Shown: positions 18,020 through 27,611, counted from the first letter of the stretch. The stretch is DNA of 64,000 nt from an uncultured Lachnospiraceae bacterium (GCA_910579395.1 CAJTUC010000003.1:153469-217468); one strand, 5' to 3'. The notes: a model not told the origin generated them from the letters alone. A program made the numbers and translations.

Positions 18020-18085
18020 CGTGTGTGCTGCTTTCCGTGTAAGATAAATGGTATATTGTTGATGGACTGACGTAGGGAGGATACA

Positions 18086-18841
18086 ATGTTAGGAAGAAAG
18101 TTATTTTATGAATTCTGGTATAAGATGTATAAAATGTCGTTGAAGGGAATGAATATTGGGAATTCAGCAGGAGACGTAAAAAAGAGCGGAGAGTATAATG
18201 TTTTTCGTCTGGTCAAGGGCACAAAAAGCAAAAAGAAAGTGCTATTTGATATCGGAGCCAACCGAGGGGAATACACAAAGGCGTTGCTGCAAAATTTTCC
18301 TGATGCACAGATTCATAGTTTTGAACCTGCACGGGAAACATATAAGACACTCAAGAAAAATGTACGTGCAGAAAACGTGAAGTTGAACAACTTTGGAATC
18401 AGCAATGAAATATCAGAAAGTATTTTGTATTATGATAAGGAAAATTCAGGATGGGCAAGTTTGTATAACAGACAATTAGATTACTTTGGTGTTGATTTTA
18501 GTAAAAGCGAGACTGTCAGGCTGGATACGCTGGATCATTATTGCAGAGAAAATAATGTTCGACATATTGACTTATTAAAATTGGATATAGAAGGAAATGA
18601 GTTAAATGCGCTAAAGGGTGCGACCGAGCTTTTGGCTGAAAAGAGAATTAAGGTTATACAGATAGAATTTGGCGGATGCAATATTGATTCCCGGGTTTTC
18701 TTTCGGGATTTTTGGAATCTATTACATGAAGACTTCAGAATGTGTAGAATTTTGAGAGATGGTTTCAAAGAAATATTACAATACGATGAGCGGCTGGAAA
18801 ATTTTGCAACGACAAATTATGTGTTTATACTAAAAAAATAG
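18086..18841 (+). CDS. FkbM-family SAM-dependent methyltransferase
   Basis: 251 residues. VLFDIGANRGEYTKALLQNF near residue 53 is SAM motif I; SFEPARETY, RLDTLDHY and LLKLDIEGNELNALKGA near residue 170 are hallmarks of the FkbM fold. Family members methylate hydroxyls of sugars or polyketide units. GGGAGG precedes ATG. Unlike the two other FkbM genes here (32747, 40441) it has no N-terminal extension and no poly-G tract. It lies between two fucosyltransferase-like genes, so a methylated deoxyhexose is possible. Confidence 0.85.
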   Translation: MLGRKLFYEFWYKMYKMSLKGMNIGNSAGDVKKSGEYNVFRLVKGTKSKKKVLFDIGANRGEYTKALLQNFPDAQIHSFEPARETYKTLKKNVRAENVKLNNFGISNEISESILYYDKENSGWASLYNRQLDYFGVDFSKSETVRLDTLDHYCRENNVRHIDLLKLDIEGNELNALKGATELLAEKRIKVIQIEFGGCNIDSRVFFRDFWNLLHEDFRMCRILRDGFKEILQYDERLENFATTNYVFILKK

Positions 18842-18872
18842 AAGATGTTTATGGGATATAAAGGAATGATTT

Positions 18873-19916
18873 ATGAAACTGGACTCGGGTAAATTGGAAG
18901 AAAAATTGAAAGCGCATCCATACGTCTTGTTTGCTTCTAAAAGTCTTCGCAGAATACTAACAGGAGATATAGACTATGTAAATTTTGCAATAGAAGAGTA
19001 TTCAAATCCTAAGCGGCTGTCTATCAAGACATACGGAGATGAGAATCGGGGTAAAATTATTTATTGCATTAAAGAACAGGGAATGGGGTATGGTTTTTTT
19101 GCGGAATTTTTATCTCTTCTGCATAATCTGGTTTTTGCGGAAGAAATGGGTCTTGTTCCTCATGTGACCTGGGGGAATGGGCATTTGTATTATGATGAAG
19201 ATATTTCATTTACTGATAATGTGTATGAATATTATTTTGAACCAATAAAGATTGAAGATTTATATCGGAGTAAAAATGTCTGTTTCTCGACAGTATATCA
19301 GAATGAGTATATTTCAAACGAATATAATATCACAGCATATGCGTCTAATGATGATTATGAACAGAAACTTATGCAGGTTATTCAGAAGTATATTCGTTTA
19401 CGGTCGGAATTGTTAAATGAATTTGATAAGGATGTAGAAAAAATACTGGGAAATCATAAAATTCTCGGAATACATCATAGAGGAACTGATTATAAAAAAG
19501 GATATAATTGTCATCCTGTAATGGTATCTGTTGAGCAGGGAATTAAGCAGGCAGAGAGAATGCTGAATCAATATAAATTAGATGGCATATTTTTAGCGAC
19601 AGATGATCAGGAAATATTGGAACAATATATCGATTACTTTGGGAATAAAATTAATTTCTTTTCAGATGTAATACGTGGCAGTTCAGATGTATCAATTGCA
19701 TTTGCTGAAAAGCCCAGAAAATGTCACCACTATAATTTGGGGAAGGAGGTACTTCGTGATGTATATTTGTTAAGCAAATGCGCATGTTTGCTTTCCGGGA
19801 AATCCAGAGTTAGCTTCTTTGCAAACGTTTTTAATCAGCTTAATGAAAAGCATTATTTAGAGTACCAGCTTTTGGACAATGGAATGAATAAGAGCAGAGT
19901 GTACTTTAATGCCTGA
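18873..19916 (+). CDS. Fucosyltransferase-superfamily protein (O-FucT/GT23-like)
   Basis: 347 residues. The segment ILGIHHRGTDYKKG near residue 196 is the H-x-R-G-T-D motif that binds GDP-fucose in the GT11/GT23/O-FucT superfamily. GIFLATDDQEILEQY near residue 230 and LSGKSRVSFFA near residue 305 match the later conserved blocks. The exact family is uncertain. Together with the GT11 gene two kilobases upstream it suggests a glycan carrying more than one fucose-like residue. Confidence 0.62.
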   Translation: MKLDSGKLEEKLKAHPYVLFASKSLRRILTGDIDYVNFAIEEYSNPKRLSIKTYGDENRGKIIYCIKEQGMGYGFFAEFLSLLHNLVFAEEMGLVPHVTWGNGHLYYDEDISFTDNVYEYYFEPIKIEDLYRSKNVCFSTVYQNEYISNEYNITAYASNDDYEQKLMQVIQKYIRLRSELLNEFDKDVEKILGNHKILGIHHRGTDYKKGYNCHPVMVSVEQGIKQAERMLNQYKLDGIFLATDDQEILEQYIDYFGNKINFFSDVIRGSSDVSIAFAEKPRKCHHYNLGKEVLRDVYLLSKCACLLSGKSRVSFFANVFNQLNEKHYLEYQLLDNGMNKSRVYFNA

Positions 19917-19976
19917 AGGATTGATTGAAGGATAGTGTTTGTGGGAAATATTATTTATTATATTCGAGGAAGAATT

Positions 19977-20750
19977 ATGAAACGAGTGATAAGGATTATA
20001 GAAAAAGGGATTGATAAGTTCGAGTTATGGGTTAAAAGTATAATTTACGGAAAAGCGTATAGGCAGAATAAGAAAAAATACATTGCAATGAATAAACGCC
20101 CCAATTTTATGTACCATCGTAGTCTTGCGAAACCCTGTTATACAGATCGATATCATTCTGCGGGTCGCTTAGGGGCTTATTTCTGGCAGGATTTATGGGC
20201 GGCGCAACACCTTTGCAAGGATAACGTTAAGAAGCATTATGATATTGGTTCCAGAATTGATGGATTTATTGCACATGTCAGCAGCTTTATTCCGGAAGTA
20301 GTTCTGATTGATGTGCGTCCATTAAATAAGAAAATACCAAATGTCACATTTGAGTGTATGGATGCGACAAAACTTGAAAATATGGAAGATAACAGTATAT
20401 CCAGTATTAGTTCACTTTGTGCACTTGAGCATTTTGGGCTGGGAAGATATGGAGACGAAGTCAATCCGGAAGGCTGCTTTGAAGCTTTTGATGCTATACA
20501 GAGGGTTTTGAAAGAGGGAGGCAAAGCGTATATCGCAGTTCCCATAGGAAAGGAACATATAGAATTCGATGCACATCGCATTTTCTATGCGAGTACGATT
20601 ATAGATAGTTTTTCGCAGATGGATTTAGTGGAATTTGCGACAGTCCATGATTTGGAAGATTATATAGAGTATGATATTGATATTCACAAATATGATGAAG
20701 AGTATAATGACGGATTGCGGTTTGGCTTGTTTGAATTTGTAAAGCGATAA
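19977..20750 (+). CDS. DUF268-like protein, methyltransferase fold
   Basis: About 257 residues from ATG 19977, preceded by CGAGGAAGAATT; a GTG at 19935 is in frame but poorly supported. HYDIGSRIDGFIAHV near residue 83 resembles SAM motif I, followed by VVLIDVRPL and a SSLCALEHFGLGRYGD segment like the methyltransferase motif around the DUF268 family. GGKAYIAVPIG follows. I judge it a class I SAM-fold protein acting on a sugar or lipid-linked glycan, with no experimental anchor. Confidence 0.62.
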   Translation: MKRVIRIIEKGIDKFELWVKSIIYGKAYRQNKKKYIAMNKRPNFMYHRSLAKPCYTDRYHSAGRLGAYFWQDLWAAQHLCKDNVKKHYDIGSRIDGFIAHVSSFIPEVVLIDVRPLNKKIPNVTFECMDATKLENMEDNSISSISSLCALEHFGLGRYGDEVNPEGCFEAFDAIQRVLKEGGKAYIAVPIGKEHIEFDAHRIFYASTIIDSFSQMDLVEFATVHDLEDYIEYDIDIHKYDEEYNDGLRFGLFEFVKR

Positions 20751-20824
20751 ATAAAGCGATTCTTTTAGTTTTAACGGTGTTGGAAATGAGTATGTAAAGT
20801 AATATCTCAACGTAAGTAGAATAT

Positions 20825-21895
20825 ATGCGAGTAGAAGAATGTAATACAAAAAAAACCTGTACTGGGAGAAATAACACTATACAAGGTCTCCGCGGTCTGG
20901 CATGTACGATGGTATTCTTGAGTCATGCACTGGGGATGATTCCCGAGGAAATCAAAAGTGGAATATTTTTTAATTGGCAGCCATTACATTTTTTTTATGA
21001 TGGAAAAATTGCAGTTGGAATTTTTTGGATTCTAAGTGGTTATTATATTCAGAAGAGTATATCAGTTTTTTCAATCAAAAAATATGGTACTTATCTTGTA
21101 AAGAGATTTTCAAGGTTATATCCGTTATATTTTGCATCGCTTTGTACTGGTACACTATTTTGTAATATGGGACTGGAATTTGATATCCAATATTTTTCGC
21201 AATGGATTGCGAAGTTTTGGAATCAGCCAGTGAATGTGAAATGTTTTGTGGAACAAATGCTATTGCGTGGAGATTTTAATACGATAAACCCTCCGGTCTG
21301 GACGATGAAATATGAATTTAATATGGTGATTTTTCTACCGATCATCATAGGAATGACTGCTGTCATATTTCGTCAAACAAAGAGTCTTTTCTATATTGTA
21401 GCGTCAATCATCATAGGGGGGGGGTATAGCGTTACTTTTCCAATTATCGAGATTACAGTTCTTCCTTACTATTTTTTTGGTGTATTGATTTTTGTAAATG
21501 AAGCGTGGATTAAAAAGTATATAAAAGGGAAAAAACAGATAATGATATGCTGCATCAGCATATTTTTAATGGATCTTAATAATATTTTTCCCGGTGCACT
21601 GGGCGGTTCTGTTATGGAATACATAGCGGTGATAGGAAGTTGTCTATGTATTGTGATTTGTATACATGGTGATTTTTTGGATAAGTTATTGAGATGTCCC
21701 GTATTCGTCCGTTTGGGCGATGTGTCATATGAATTTTATTTATTTCATTTTATTGTTTTGTTGGTCATGAGAAGTTTTATTCCTCAAATTGACAACTGGG
21801 TTATAAGTATTATAGGAGCGTTTGTCATTAGTTGTTTCATAGCCTATATTCTGTACAGAATAAATGTGCCATACATAATAGGGCGGTTACGGTAA
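20825..21895 (+). CDS. Acyltransferase family 3 membrane protein, phase-variable, ON
   Basis: 356 residues with about ten membrane helices. It begins GLRGLACTMVFLSHALG, the R-G-h-A plus catalytic His motif of OafA/acyltransferase-3 proteins; FWILSGYYIQKS follows. These enzymes O-acylate exported glycans using cytoplasmic acyl-CoA. A nine-G run at 21416-21424 encodes Ile-Gly-Gly-Gly-Tyr in a membrane helix near residue 199. The present length keeps the frame. It is a third membrane acyltransferase class besides the two MBOAT genes. Confidence 0.88.
   Translation: MRVEECNTKKTCTGRNNTIQGLRGLACTMVFLSHALGMIPEEIKSGIFFNWQPLHFFYDGKIAVGIFWILSGYYIQKSISVFSIKKYGTYLVKRFSRLYPLYFASLCTGTLFCNMGLEFDIQYFSQWIAKFWNQPVNVKCFVEQMLLRGDFNTINPPVWTMKYEFNMVIFLPIIIGMTAVIFRQTKSLFYIVASIIIGGGYSVTFPIIEITVLPYYFFGVLIFVNEAWIKKYIKGKKQIMICCISIFLMDLNNIFPGALGGSVMEYIAVIGSCLCIVICIHGDFLDKLLRCPVFVRLGDVSYEFYLFHFIVLLVMRSFIPQIDNWVISIIGAFVISCFIAYILYRINVPYIIGRLR
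21416..21424 (+). repeat. Poly-G tract 3, nine G (gene ON)
   Basis: Nine G followed by TATAGC inside the acyltransferase-3 gene. Current length is in frame; a one-base slip would cut the protein near the middle. Confidence 0.9.
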
Positions 21896-21915
21896 CGTTT
21901 TAAAGGGGTAATCAA

Positions 21916-23040
21916 GTGAAAGAGAAGAGAAAGATAAAAATATTATATGATTCACAGGTTTTATGCTTTCAACGATATGGCGGAATTTCCAGATATTTTT
22001 ATAAATTATATGTTTTTTTTAGAGAAAATAATTGTAAATATACTTACGCAAATTTACCGATAAAATATTCGTATAATTATTATTTCGCAACGTATGTTAA
22101 GCCAGTTGAAGATTATGTGAGACACCAGAGGCTCCTAGCGAATCGGTTGAAGCTGGTAACGGATATATATATTAATTTTTTGAAAGGGGAGCCATATGAT
22201 ATTATCCATCCGACTTATTATTATCCGGATTACCTGAAATATATTCCTCTGTTTATTAAGAAAAGATCAAAATTAATCATTACAGTTCACGATTTAATCT
22301 GCGAAATGTTTTATCCGGAAAGTGAAGATTTACAGAAAAGAGCAGAAATTATGCAAAAGGCAGACGGAATTATTACCGTATCGAAAAAAACAAAAGAGGA
22401 CCTTTTGCGCATATATCCATCTATTTCAGAAGAAAAAGTAAGGGTAATTTATCATGGAAATTCAATGATAAGGCCGAAGAGCAAGAATGATAAAAAATTT
22501 CCTCTTAAATATATTCTTATGGTAGGAAATAGAGACAGGTATAAAAATGGAAATGTTGTATTAAAGGCATTAAAGAAAGTAAAGGAAGTTATTGGTGATT
22601 TGCAACTTGTATGTGTGGGCGGCGGATCCTTTAGCGATGTGGAAATCGGGCTTATGGAGGAGCTGGGAGTGAGGGAATCCGTAATGCAAATCTCATTGAC
22701 CGATGACGAATTATATTATGCGTATCAATATGCAGAATGTTTTGTATTTCCCTCGTTATATGAAGGGTTTGGTATTCCAATATTGGAAGCATTTTACTGT
22801 AAATGCCCAGTGATATTAAGTAATGCAAGTTGTTTCCCGGAGATTGCTCAGGATGGTGCGTTATATTTTGAACCAGATAACGAAGAAGAACTTGCAGAAA
22901 AAATATGTCTATTACTTCAAAAGCCCTCATTGGCTGACAAGTTAATAGAAAAAGGAAATGAGAGGCTAAAAATGTTTTCTTGGGAAAATACAGTTGCCGA
23001 AACTTACGAGTTTTATAAGGAAATAATAGGAATTTCATAA
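21916..23040 (+). CDS. GT4-family glycosyltransferase
   Basis: 374 residues from GTG 21916, with AAAGGGG 11 bases upstream. GGISRYFYKLY near residue 18, ILMVGNRDRYKNGNVV near residue 197 and PSLYEGFGIPILEAFYCKCPVI near residue 280 are classic GT4 features, the last being the donor-binding E-x7-E motif. No membrane helix and no G tract. Probably a cytoplasmic transferase for one backbone linkage. Confidence 0.88.
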   Translation: MKEKRKIKILYDSQVLCFQRYGGISRYFYKLYVFFRENNCKYTYANLPIKYSYNYYFATYVKPVEDYVRHQRLLANRLKLVTDIYINFLKGEPYDIIHPTYYYPDYLKYIPLFIKKRSKLIITVHDLICEMFYPESEDLQKRAEIMQKADGIITVSKKTKEDLLRIYPSISEEKVRVIYHGNSMIRPKSKNDKKFPLKYILMVGNRDRYKNGNVVLKALKKVKEVIGDLQLVCVGGGSFSDVEIGLMEELGVRESVMQISLTDDELYYAYQYAECFVFPSLYEGFGIPILEAFYCKCPVILSNASCFPEIAQDGALYFEPDNEEELAEKICLLLQKPSLADKLIEKGNERLKMFSWENTVAETYEFYKEIIGIS

Positions 23041-23080
23041 TATTTATACAAAAGCGTAGGAGCCTATGGAGAGGTTGCAT

Positions 23081-23887
23081 ATGAGAAAGTGTCCAATTTG
23101 TAATTCAGTTGGTAAAGAGATATTTACGGGTAAAATATTAAAGAAATATGATGTGAAATATTATCAATGTCCTGAATGTGCATTGGTCTATACAGAGTCA
23201 CCATATTGGCTTTCAGAGGCATATTCTGACGCTATTAGCAGATATGATACAGGTGTGATGCAAAGAAATGTAATGGATGTACTGTTGGTCAATATGCTGT
23301 TGGAGCTATGCTTTAAAGTGGGGGGGGTATTTTTGGATTATGGAGGTGGCTATGGTATATTTACAAGAATGATGAGGGATATTGGATACAACTGGCTATG
23401 GTATGATAAGTATTCATCAAATCTTGTTGTGAGAGGGTATGAGTATTCTTACCATGTTGAGTCGGGCAAGGCAAAGAAGATTGATTTGATAACTGCTTTT
23501 GAACTTTTTGAGCATTTGGACGAACCTTTGAAGGAATTGGAACACTTGTTGTCAATTTCAAAAACCATTTTTTTTTCAACAGAACTCTACGATGAAAAAT
23601 TTGAGTATAAAAAACAGAATGACTGGTGGTATTACTCAATGGATACGGGACAGCATATTAGTTTTTACAGTCAGGTAACATTGGAGTATTTAGCAGAAAA
23701 GAATGGGATACATTATTATAAAATAAGCAACGGCCTGCATTTATTTACAGATCAGAAAATAAGTGAATGGAAGTTAAAGTTATTAACAAATCCAAAATTT
23801 GAATTTATGCAATACTATTACTATAAAAAGAATCGCAAGAATGGATTGGCATTTGCGGATATGAATGCATTGTATGACAGGGAGTAA
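23081..23887 (+). CDS. Class I SAM methyltransferase with N-terminal zinc-ribbon-like motif, phase-variable, ON
   Basis: ATG 23081 is chosen because GGAGAGG lies six bases upstream and translation opens with CPICNSVG; a second Cys pair, CPECALVY, follows near residue 32, together resembling a zinc ribbon. A SAM motif, FLDYGGGYGIFTRMM, lies near residue 83, and LITAFELFEHLDEPLKEL near residue 132 is the post-I region. Such proteins often methylate sugars. Eight G at 23320-23327 directly precede motif I and encode Val-Gly-Gly-Val, so slippage would remove the catalytic domain. The current frame is intact. Confidence 0.82.
   Translation: MRKCPICNSVGKEIFTGKILKKYDVKYYQCPECALVYTESPYWLSEAYSDAISRYDTGVMQRNVMDVLLVNMLLELCFKVGGVFLDYGGGYGIFTRMMRDIGYNWLWYDKYSSNLVVRGYEYSYHVESGKAKKIDLITAFELFEHLDEPLKELEHLLSISKTIFFSTELYDEKFEYKKQNDWWYYSMDTGQHISFYSQVTLEYLAEKNGIHYYKISNGLHLFTDQKISEWKLKLLTNPKFEFMQYYYYKKNRKNGLAFADMNALYDRE
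23320..23327 (+). repeat. Poly-G tract 4, eight G (gene ON)
   Basis: Eight G followed by TATTTT, four codons before the SAM-binding motif of the zinc-ribbon methyltransferase. In frame as sequenced. Confidence 0.88.
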
Positions 23888-23889
23888 AC

Positions 23890-24821
23890 ATGATACGGAA
23901 TAAGATTAACAAAGTTTTAGCGCAATATATATATAAATATAGTGAGGAAAGAATAGAAGACCGATTTCTATTGGGAAAAATCATGTTAGAGGCCAAAAGA
24001 AACATCTGGGACAAGATGGCTTTTGAGCCGCAGACGTGGGATGAGTTTGGATTTGGTGTATTTTCACAGTCGAATGAGGACGGGTTGATTCAGTATATGA
24101 TTAATAAGATTAATATTCCGAATAAAACATTTATAGAGTTCGGAGTGCAGAATTATACAGAATGCAATACACGATTTTTATTGATGAATAATTATTGGTC
24201 TGGATTGATCATGGATGGTTCCGAGGATAATATGAAACAGTTGCGGAATAGTTCGTTGTATTGGAAGCATAGTATTCAGGCGCGTGATGTTTTTATTACG
24301 AAGGAAAATATAAATCAGTTAATTAGTGATTGGAATGAAGCAGGGAATAAAGATGTAGGTATTCTCAGTATTGATATTGACGGAGTAGATTATTGGGTTT
24401 GGGAGAGCATTGATTGCATAGAGCCATATATTGTTATTTGTGAGTTTAATCCTATATTTGGTTCGGAAGCCATAGTTACTATTCCCTATCAGGCCGATTT
24501 TTATAGGACCAAGGCACATTATTCTAATTTGTATTGGGGCGCATCCTTGAATGCCTATGTGTCTTTGGCAAAAAGAAAGGGATATAAATTGGTATGCTTG
24601 AATCAGATGGGTAATAATGCTTTCTTTGTTAGAGAAGAAGAACAGGGAATGAAGGAAGTTAGTATTCAAGAGGCTTATAGAGGATTAAGATATAGAGACT
24701 CCAGAAATCAGGGGGGGGTCTTACATACCTTTCCAAGAAAGAGGGCTTACGGCTGATTGGTGATGAATTGGTAATTGATTTGCAAGATGGCCAAACGAAG
24801 CATATTCGGGATTGTATATGA
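23890..24821 (+). CDS. FkbM-like SAM-fold protein with phase-variable C-terminus
   Basis: ATG 23890 starts two bases after the previous stop. KTFIEFGVQNYTECNTRFLL near residue 78, GLIMDGSEDN and ILSIDIDGVDYWVWESI near residue 157 suggest a methyltransferase-like fold related to FkbM, though motif I is atypical. As sequenced, eight G (24711-24718) lead to a 13-codon tail and a stop at 24754, giving 288 residues. With nine G the frame continues LTYLSKKEGLRLIGDELV to a TGA at 24819, giving about 310 residues. The longer end looks like natural protein, so the present state is probably a truncated or alternative form. Confidence 0.62.
24711..24718 (+). repeat. Poly-G tract 5, eight G (alternative C-terminus; nine gives long form)
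   Basis: Eight G close to the 3' end of the FkbM-like gene. Slippage changes only the last 13-35 residues, so this tract tunes the C-terminus rather than abolishing the protein. Confidence 0.8.
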
Positions 24822-24874
24822 TTTATAAAAAAGTAAATGTGCAAATAAAATGATTTGTAGAGAGAGATAAAAGT

Positions 24875-25801
24875 ATGAAGAATTTAGCGCCCGTTATATT
24901 ATTTGTCTATAATCGTGTAGAGCATACCAGACAGGTAGTAGAAGCATTATTAGAAAATAATTTGGCAAAGGAAAGCGTTTTATATATTTATTCAGATGGT
25001 CCTGATTTAGGAGAAGAAGATGCTGTGAGGAAAGTCAGGGATTATATACGCCATATTAGTGGTTTTAGGGAGATAAATATTATTGAACGGAAAGAAAACT
25101 ATGGAATAGAAAAGTCAGAGATATCTGCTATTACAGAAATATTGTCAAGCTATCCAGAAGTTATTATTTTAGAAGATGATTTAGTCGTAGCATATAATTT
25201 TCTTGAGTATATGAATCATGCACTTAAAAAGTATTCCAAAGAAAAGAAAATATTCTATATCTCAGGATATAGTTACTTGAAAGAAAAATCAAAAAAATTA
25301 CCTGACAGTATGCTGCTAAATATGCCGTCTACTTGGGGATGGGCTACATGGAGAGACCGCTGGACATATTTTAGAGAAATACCGGAAAAATCTGATGTGG
25401 AGAAGATAATAAATAATCGGGAAAGCCTTAGAAGATATGATGTTAATGGAGCGTACTATAAAGCGTGGAAAAATATGTTAATAAATCAGTATAAAACGGG
25501 TCAATATACATGGGATGTATCTTGGCGTATAGCACAATTTCAGCATGACGCATTGGTGTTGATTCCAAATCAGACATTGGTACAAAATATAGGATTTGAT
25601 GGTAGCGGTACACATGGGGAAATACGAGAAAATGTGATAACGGATTGGGCAAATATGGACACGAAAATTCAGTTTTATCCAGATAAAATTGAAGAGTCTC
25701 CTAAAATAAAAAAAACAGTTATCTGGCTTATGAAAAAACAACATTGGATTGAAAGTATACAGCATAAGTTAGTGCATTTTAAACGAAAATTTCAATCTTA
25801 A
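24875..25801 (+). CDS. Glycosyltransferase, GnT-I/HlpA-like GT-A fold
   Basis: 308 residues. It starts PVILFVYNRVEHTRQVVEAL; VIILEDDLVVAYNF near residue 94 carries the E-D-D metal motif seen in GnT-I (GT13) and related bacterial proteins; STWGWATWRDRW near residue 152 is conserved in this group. It is soluble, with no poly-G tract. It starts 53 bases after the long form of the previous gene ends. Likely a cytoplasmic transferase, donor unknown. Confidence 0.75.
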   Translation: MKNLAPVILFVYNRVEHTRQVVEALLENNLAKESVLYIYSDGPDLGEEDAVRKVRDYIRHISGFREINIIERKENYGIEKSEISAITEILSSYPEVIILEDDLVVAYNFLEYMNHALKKYSKEKKIFYISGYSYLKEKSKKLPDSMLLNMPSTWGWATWRDRWTYFREIPEKSDVEKIINNRESLRRYDVNGAYYKAWKNMLINQYKTGQYTWDVSWRIAQFQHDALVLIPNQTLVQNIGFDGSGTHGEIRENVITDWANMDTKIQFYPDKIEESPKIKKTVIWLMKKQHWIESIQHKLVHFKRKFQS

Positions 25802-25816
25802 TTAGGAGGAAAATAA

Positions 25817-26686
25817 ATGGGGTTGGATGTTGTTAGAAAGATAAGAGATAAAGTAAACCAAATATCGGAAATCGATAATGAAATAAAGCATTTGAAAAAA
25901 TTGCTTCCTTTGCCTACATTACAATTTGAGGTTCATTTGGCAGAACATTGTAATTTAAACTGTATGGGGTGTGATAATTTTTCATGTATCGCAGAGCCTT
26001 CTTTATTAGATTTGGTGCAGTATAATAAGGATTTAGAACGGCTTTCTTATTTATGCCAAGGCGAGGCAAAACGGATTCACTTAATGGGAGGAGAACCGCT
26101 CCTTCACCCCGAGGCAGCAAAAGCTGCGGTGATCACCAGGGAGAGATTTCCGTATGCGCTTATTGATATATATACAAATGGAGTATTGTTACTTAAGCAG
26201 ACGGAGGAGTTTTGGTCTACTTTAAAAGATGCCAATATTGGAATTATGGTAACAAAATATCCAATAGCATTTGATTATGAGAAAGCAGAGGAACTTGCGA
26301 ATAATCATGGTGTCAACTATCAGTATTGCACAGTTCCGGAACATGAAAAAGAATTGTTTCATTTTACATTAGATTTGTCAGGGCAACAGAATGAAGTTGA
26401 TTCATTCCTGAAATGCCACAGGGCAAATGCTTGCATAGCGTTAAAAGACGGAAAATTATTTACATGTAGCTTAGTGGCTAATATAGGCCATTTTAATAAG
26501 TGTTTTCATGAAAATTTGCCTGTGACAGATCGCAATTATATAAATATATACGAGGCGGAGAGTCTTCAAGAGATTCTGGAGTTTCTGGCAAAACCGATTC
26601 CTTTTTGCAGATTTTGTAATATGAATGCTGATACGGTTACTTATAAATGGCAGCAGACAAAAAGGGAGAAAACGGAATGGACTTAG
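25817..26686 (+). CDS. Radical SAM enzyme in the glycan cluster
   Basis: 289 residues, AGGAGG-preceded ATG. EHCNLNCMGCD near residue 37 contains the C-x3-C-x2-C 4Fe-4S motif; HLMGGEPLLHP near residue 78 is the GGEP SAM-binding motif; DIYTNGVLL follows. The C-terminus has further Cys (KCHRANACI, FTCSL, FCRFCNM) that could hold an auxiliary Fe-S cluster. Radical SAM enzymes in sugar pathways epimerise, dehydrate or methylate unreactive carbons. It overlaps the next gene by ten bases, so the two are probably co-translated. Substrate unknown. Confidence 0.85.
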   Translation: MGLDVVRKIRDKVNQISEIDNEIKHLKKLLPLPTLQFEVHLAEHCNLNCMGCDNFSCIAEPSLLDLVQYNKDLERLSYLCQGEAKRIHLMGGEPLLHPEAAKAAVITRERFPYALIDIYTNGVLLLKQTEEFWSTLKDANIGIMVTKYPIAFDYEKAEELANNHGVNYQYCTVPEHEKELFHFTLDLSGQQNEVDSFLKCHRANACIALKDGKLFTCSLVANIGHFNKCFHENLPVTDRNYINIYEAESLQEILEFLAKPIPFCRFCNMNADTVTYKWQQTKREKTEWT

Positions 26687-27585
26687 AAGTAAGAAAATTA
26701 ATTCCTGTATTTGTACATCATGAAGGAAATGCTTCTTATGTAAAAGATTGTATTGTTCAGGCGCAGAAATACAATGAGAGAGTAATTTTATTTGGCGATA
26801 AGACAAATAGAGAGATGGGCTCAGAATGGTACGATGTTTCAGACTTTACATCATTATTATGGGAAGAATTTCAGCAGTATTATGAGCATATGTCATATTA
26901 TCCGACAAGCTATGCGATTCAGATTATTAAACGTTTTTTTATCTTTTATGATTTTATGGTGAAAAATGGTATAGATGAATGTGTAATAATAGATAGCGAT
27001 GTATTGGTATTTATAAATTTTTCAGAGATACCGGAAATAAGAAATTATAAAGCAGCGTTCACGATACCAAAAGATCAGGGAAATATGCGAATTGCTGCGG
27101 GTGCAGGAGTATCTTACTGGAAACGGGAAACATTATATTCTTTTTTGCTTTTTTCCATTGATCTCTATAAAAATCAGCGTAATCGCCTGGAAGAAAAGTG
27201 GCAATATCATATAGATAATCATCAAGATGGTGGTGTATGTGAGATGAATTATCTATATTGGTGGTATATGGATAATGCGGATGATGTTTGGAATTGGTGC
27301 CAGTATAGCAAGGAAGGTGTTGTGGATAGTAATTTTAATCTCTCAGAGAATTTTTTTAAGGACGAGTACTACATGGATAAACATAATGTTGGTAAAGTCA
27401 TTATTGCTAAGAACCATAGACCTTATTTTAGTTCTGTGAAACATGGACTGGTTCCAGCTTGGGCTATTCACTTTGGAGGTGGCAGTAAAGTATATATGCA
27501 TTATTTTAGGACTCATTTGAAAATAGCATTTTGGGTGCCGTATGTAAGAAGAGTGAAGTCTAAGATAAAACACTTGTTCGTATAG
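26677..27585 (+). CDS. Putative glycosyltransferase (GT-A like)
   Basis: About 302 residues from ATG 26677 behind AGGGAGAAAACGGA; an ATG at 26647 lies deeper in the previous gene. LIPVFVHHEGNASYVKDC opens a Rossmann-like GT-A domain; CVIIDSDVLVFINF near residue 104 provides the D-S-D metal motif; HQDGGVCEMNYLYWWY near residue 188 resembles the acceptor region. There are no membrane helices. Family assignment is tentative. Confidence 0.6.
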   Translation: MDLEVRKLIPVFVHHEGNASYVKDCIVQAQKYNERVILFGDKTNREMGSEWYDVSDFTSLLWEEFQQYYEHMSYYPTSYAIQIIKRFFIFYDFMVKNGIDECVIIDSDVLVFINFSEIPEIRNYKAAFTIPKDQGNMRIAAGAGVSYWKRETLYSFLLFSIDLYKNQRNRLEEKWQYHIDNHQDGGVCEMNYLYWWYMDNADDVWNWCQYSKEGVVDSNFNLSENFFKDEYYMDKHNVGKVIIAKNHRPYFSSVKHGLVPAWAIHFGGGSKVYMHYFRTHLKIAFWVPYVRRVKSKIKHLFV

Positions 27586-27611
27586 ATTGTTATGGAGGTG
27601 TATGAATACCT

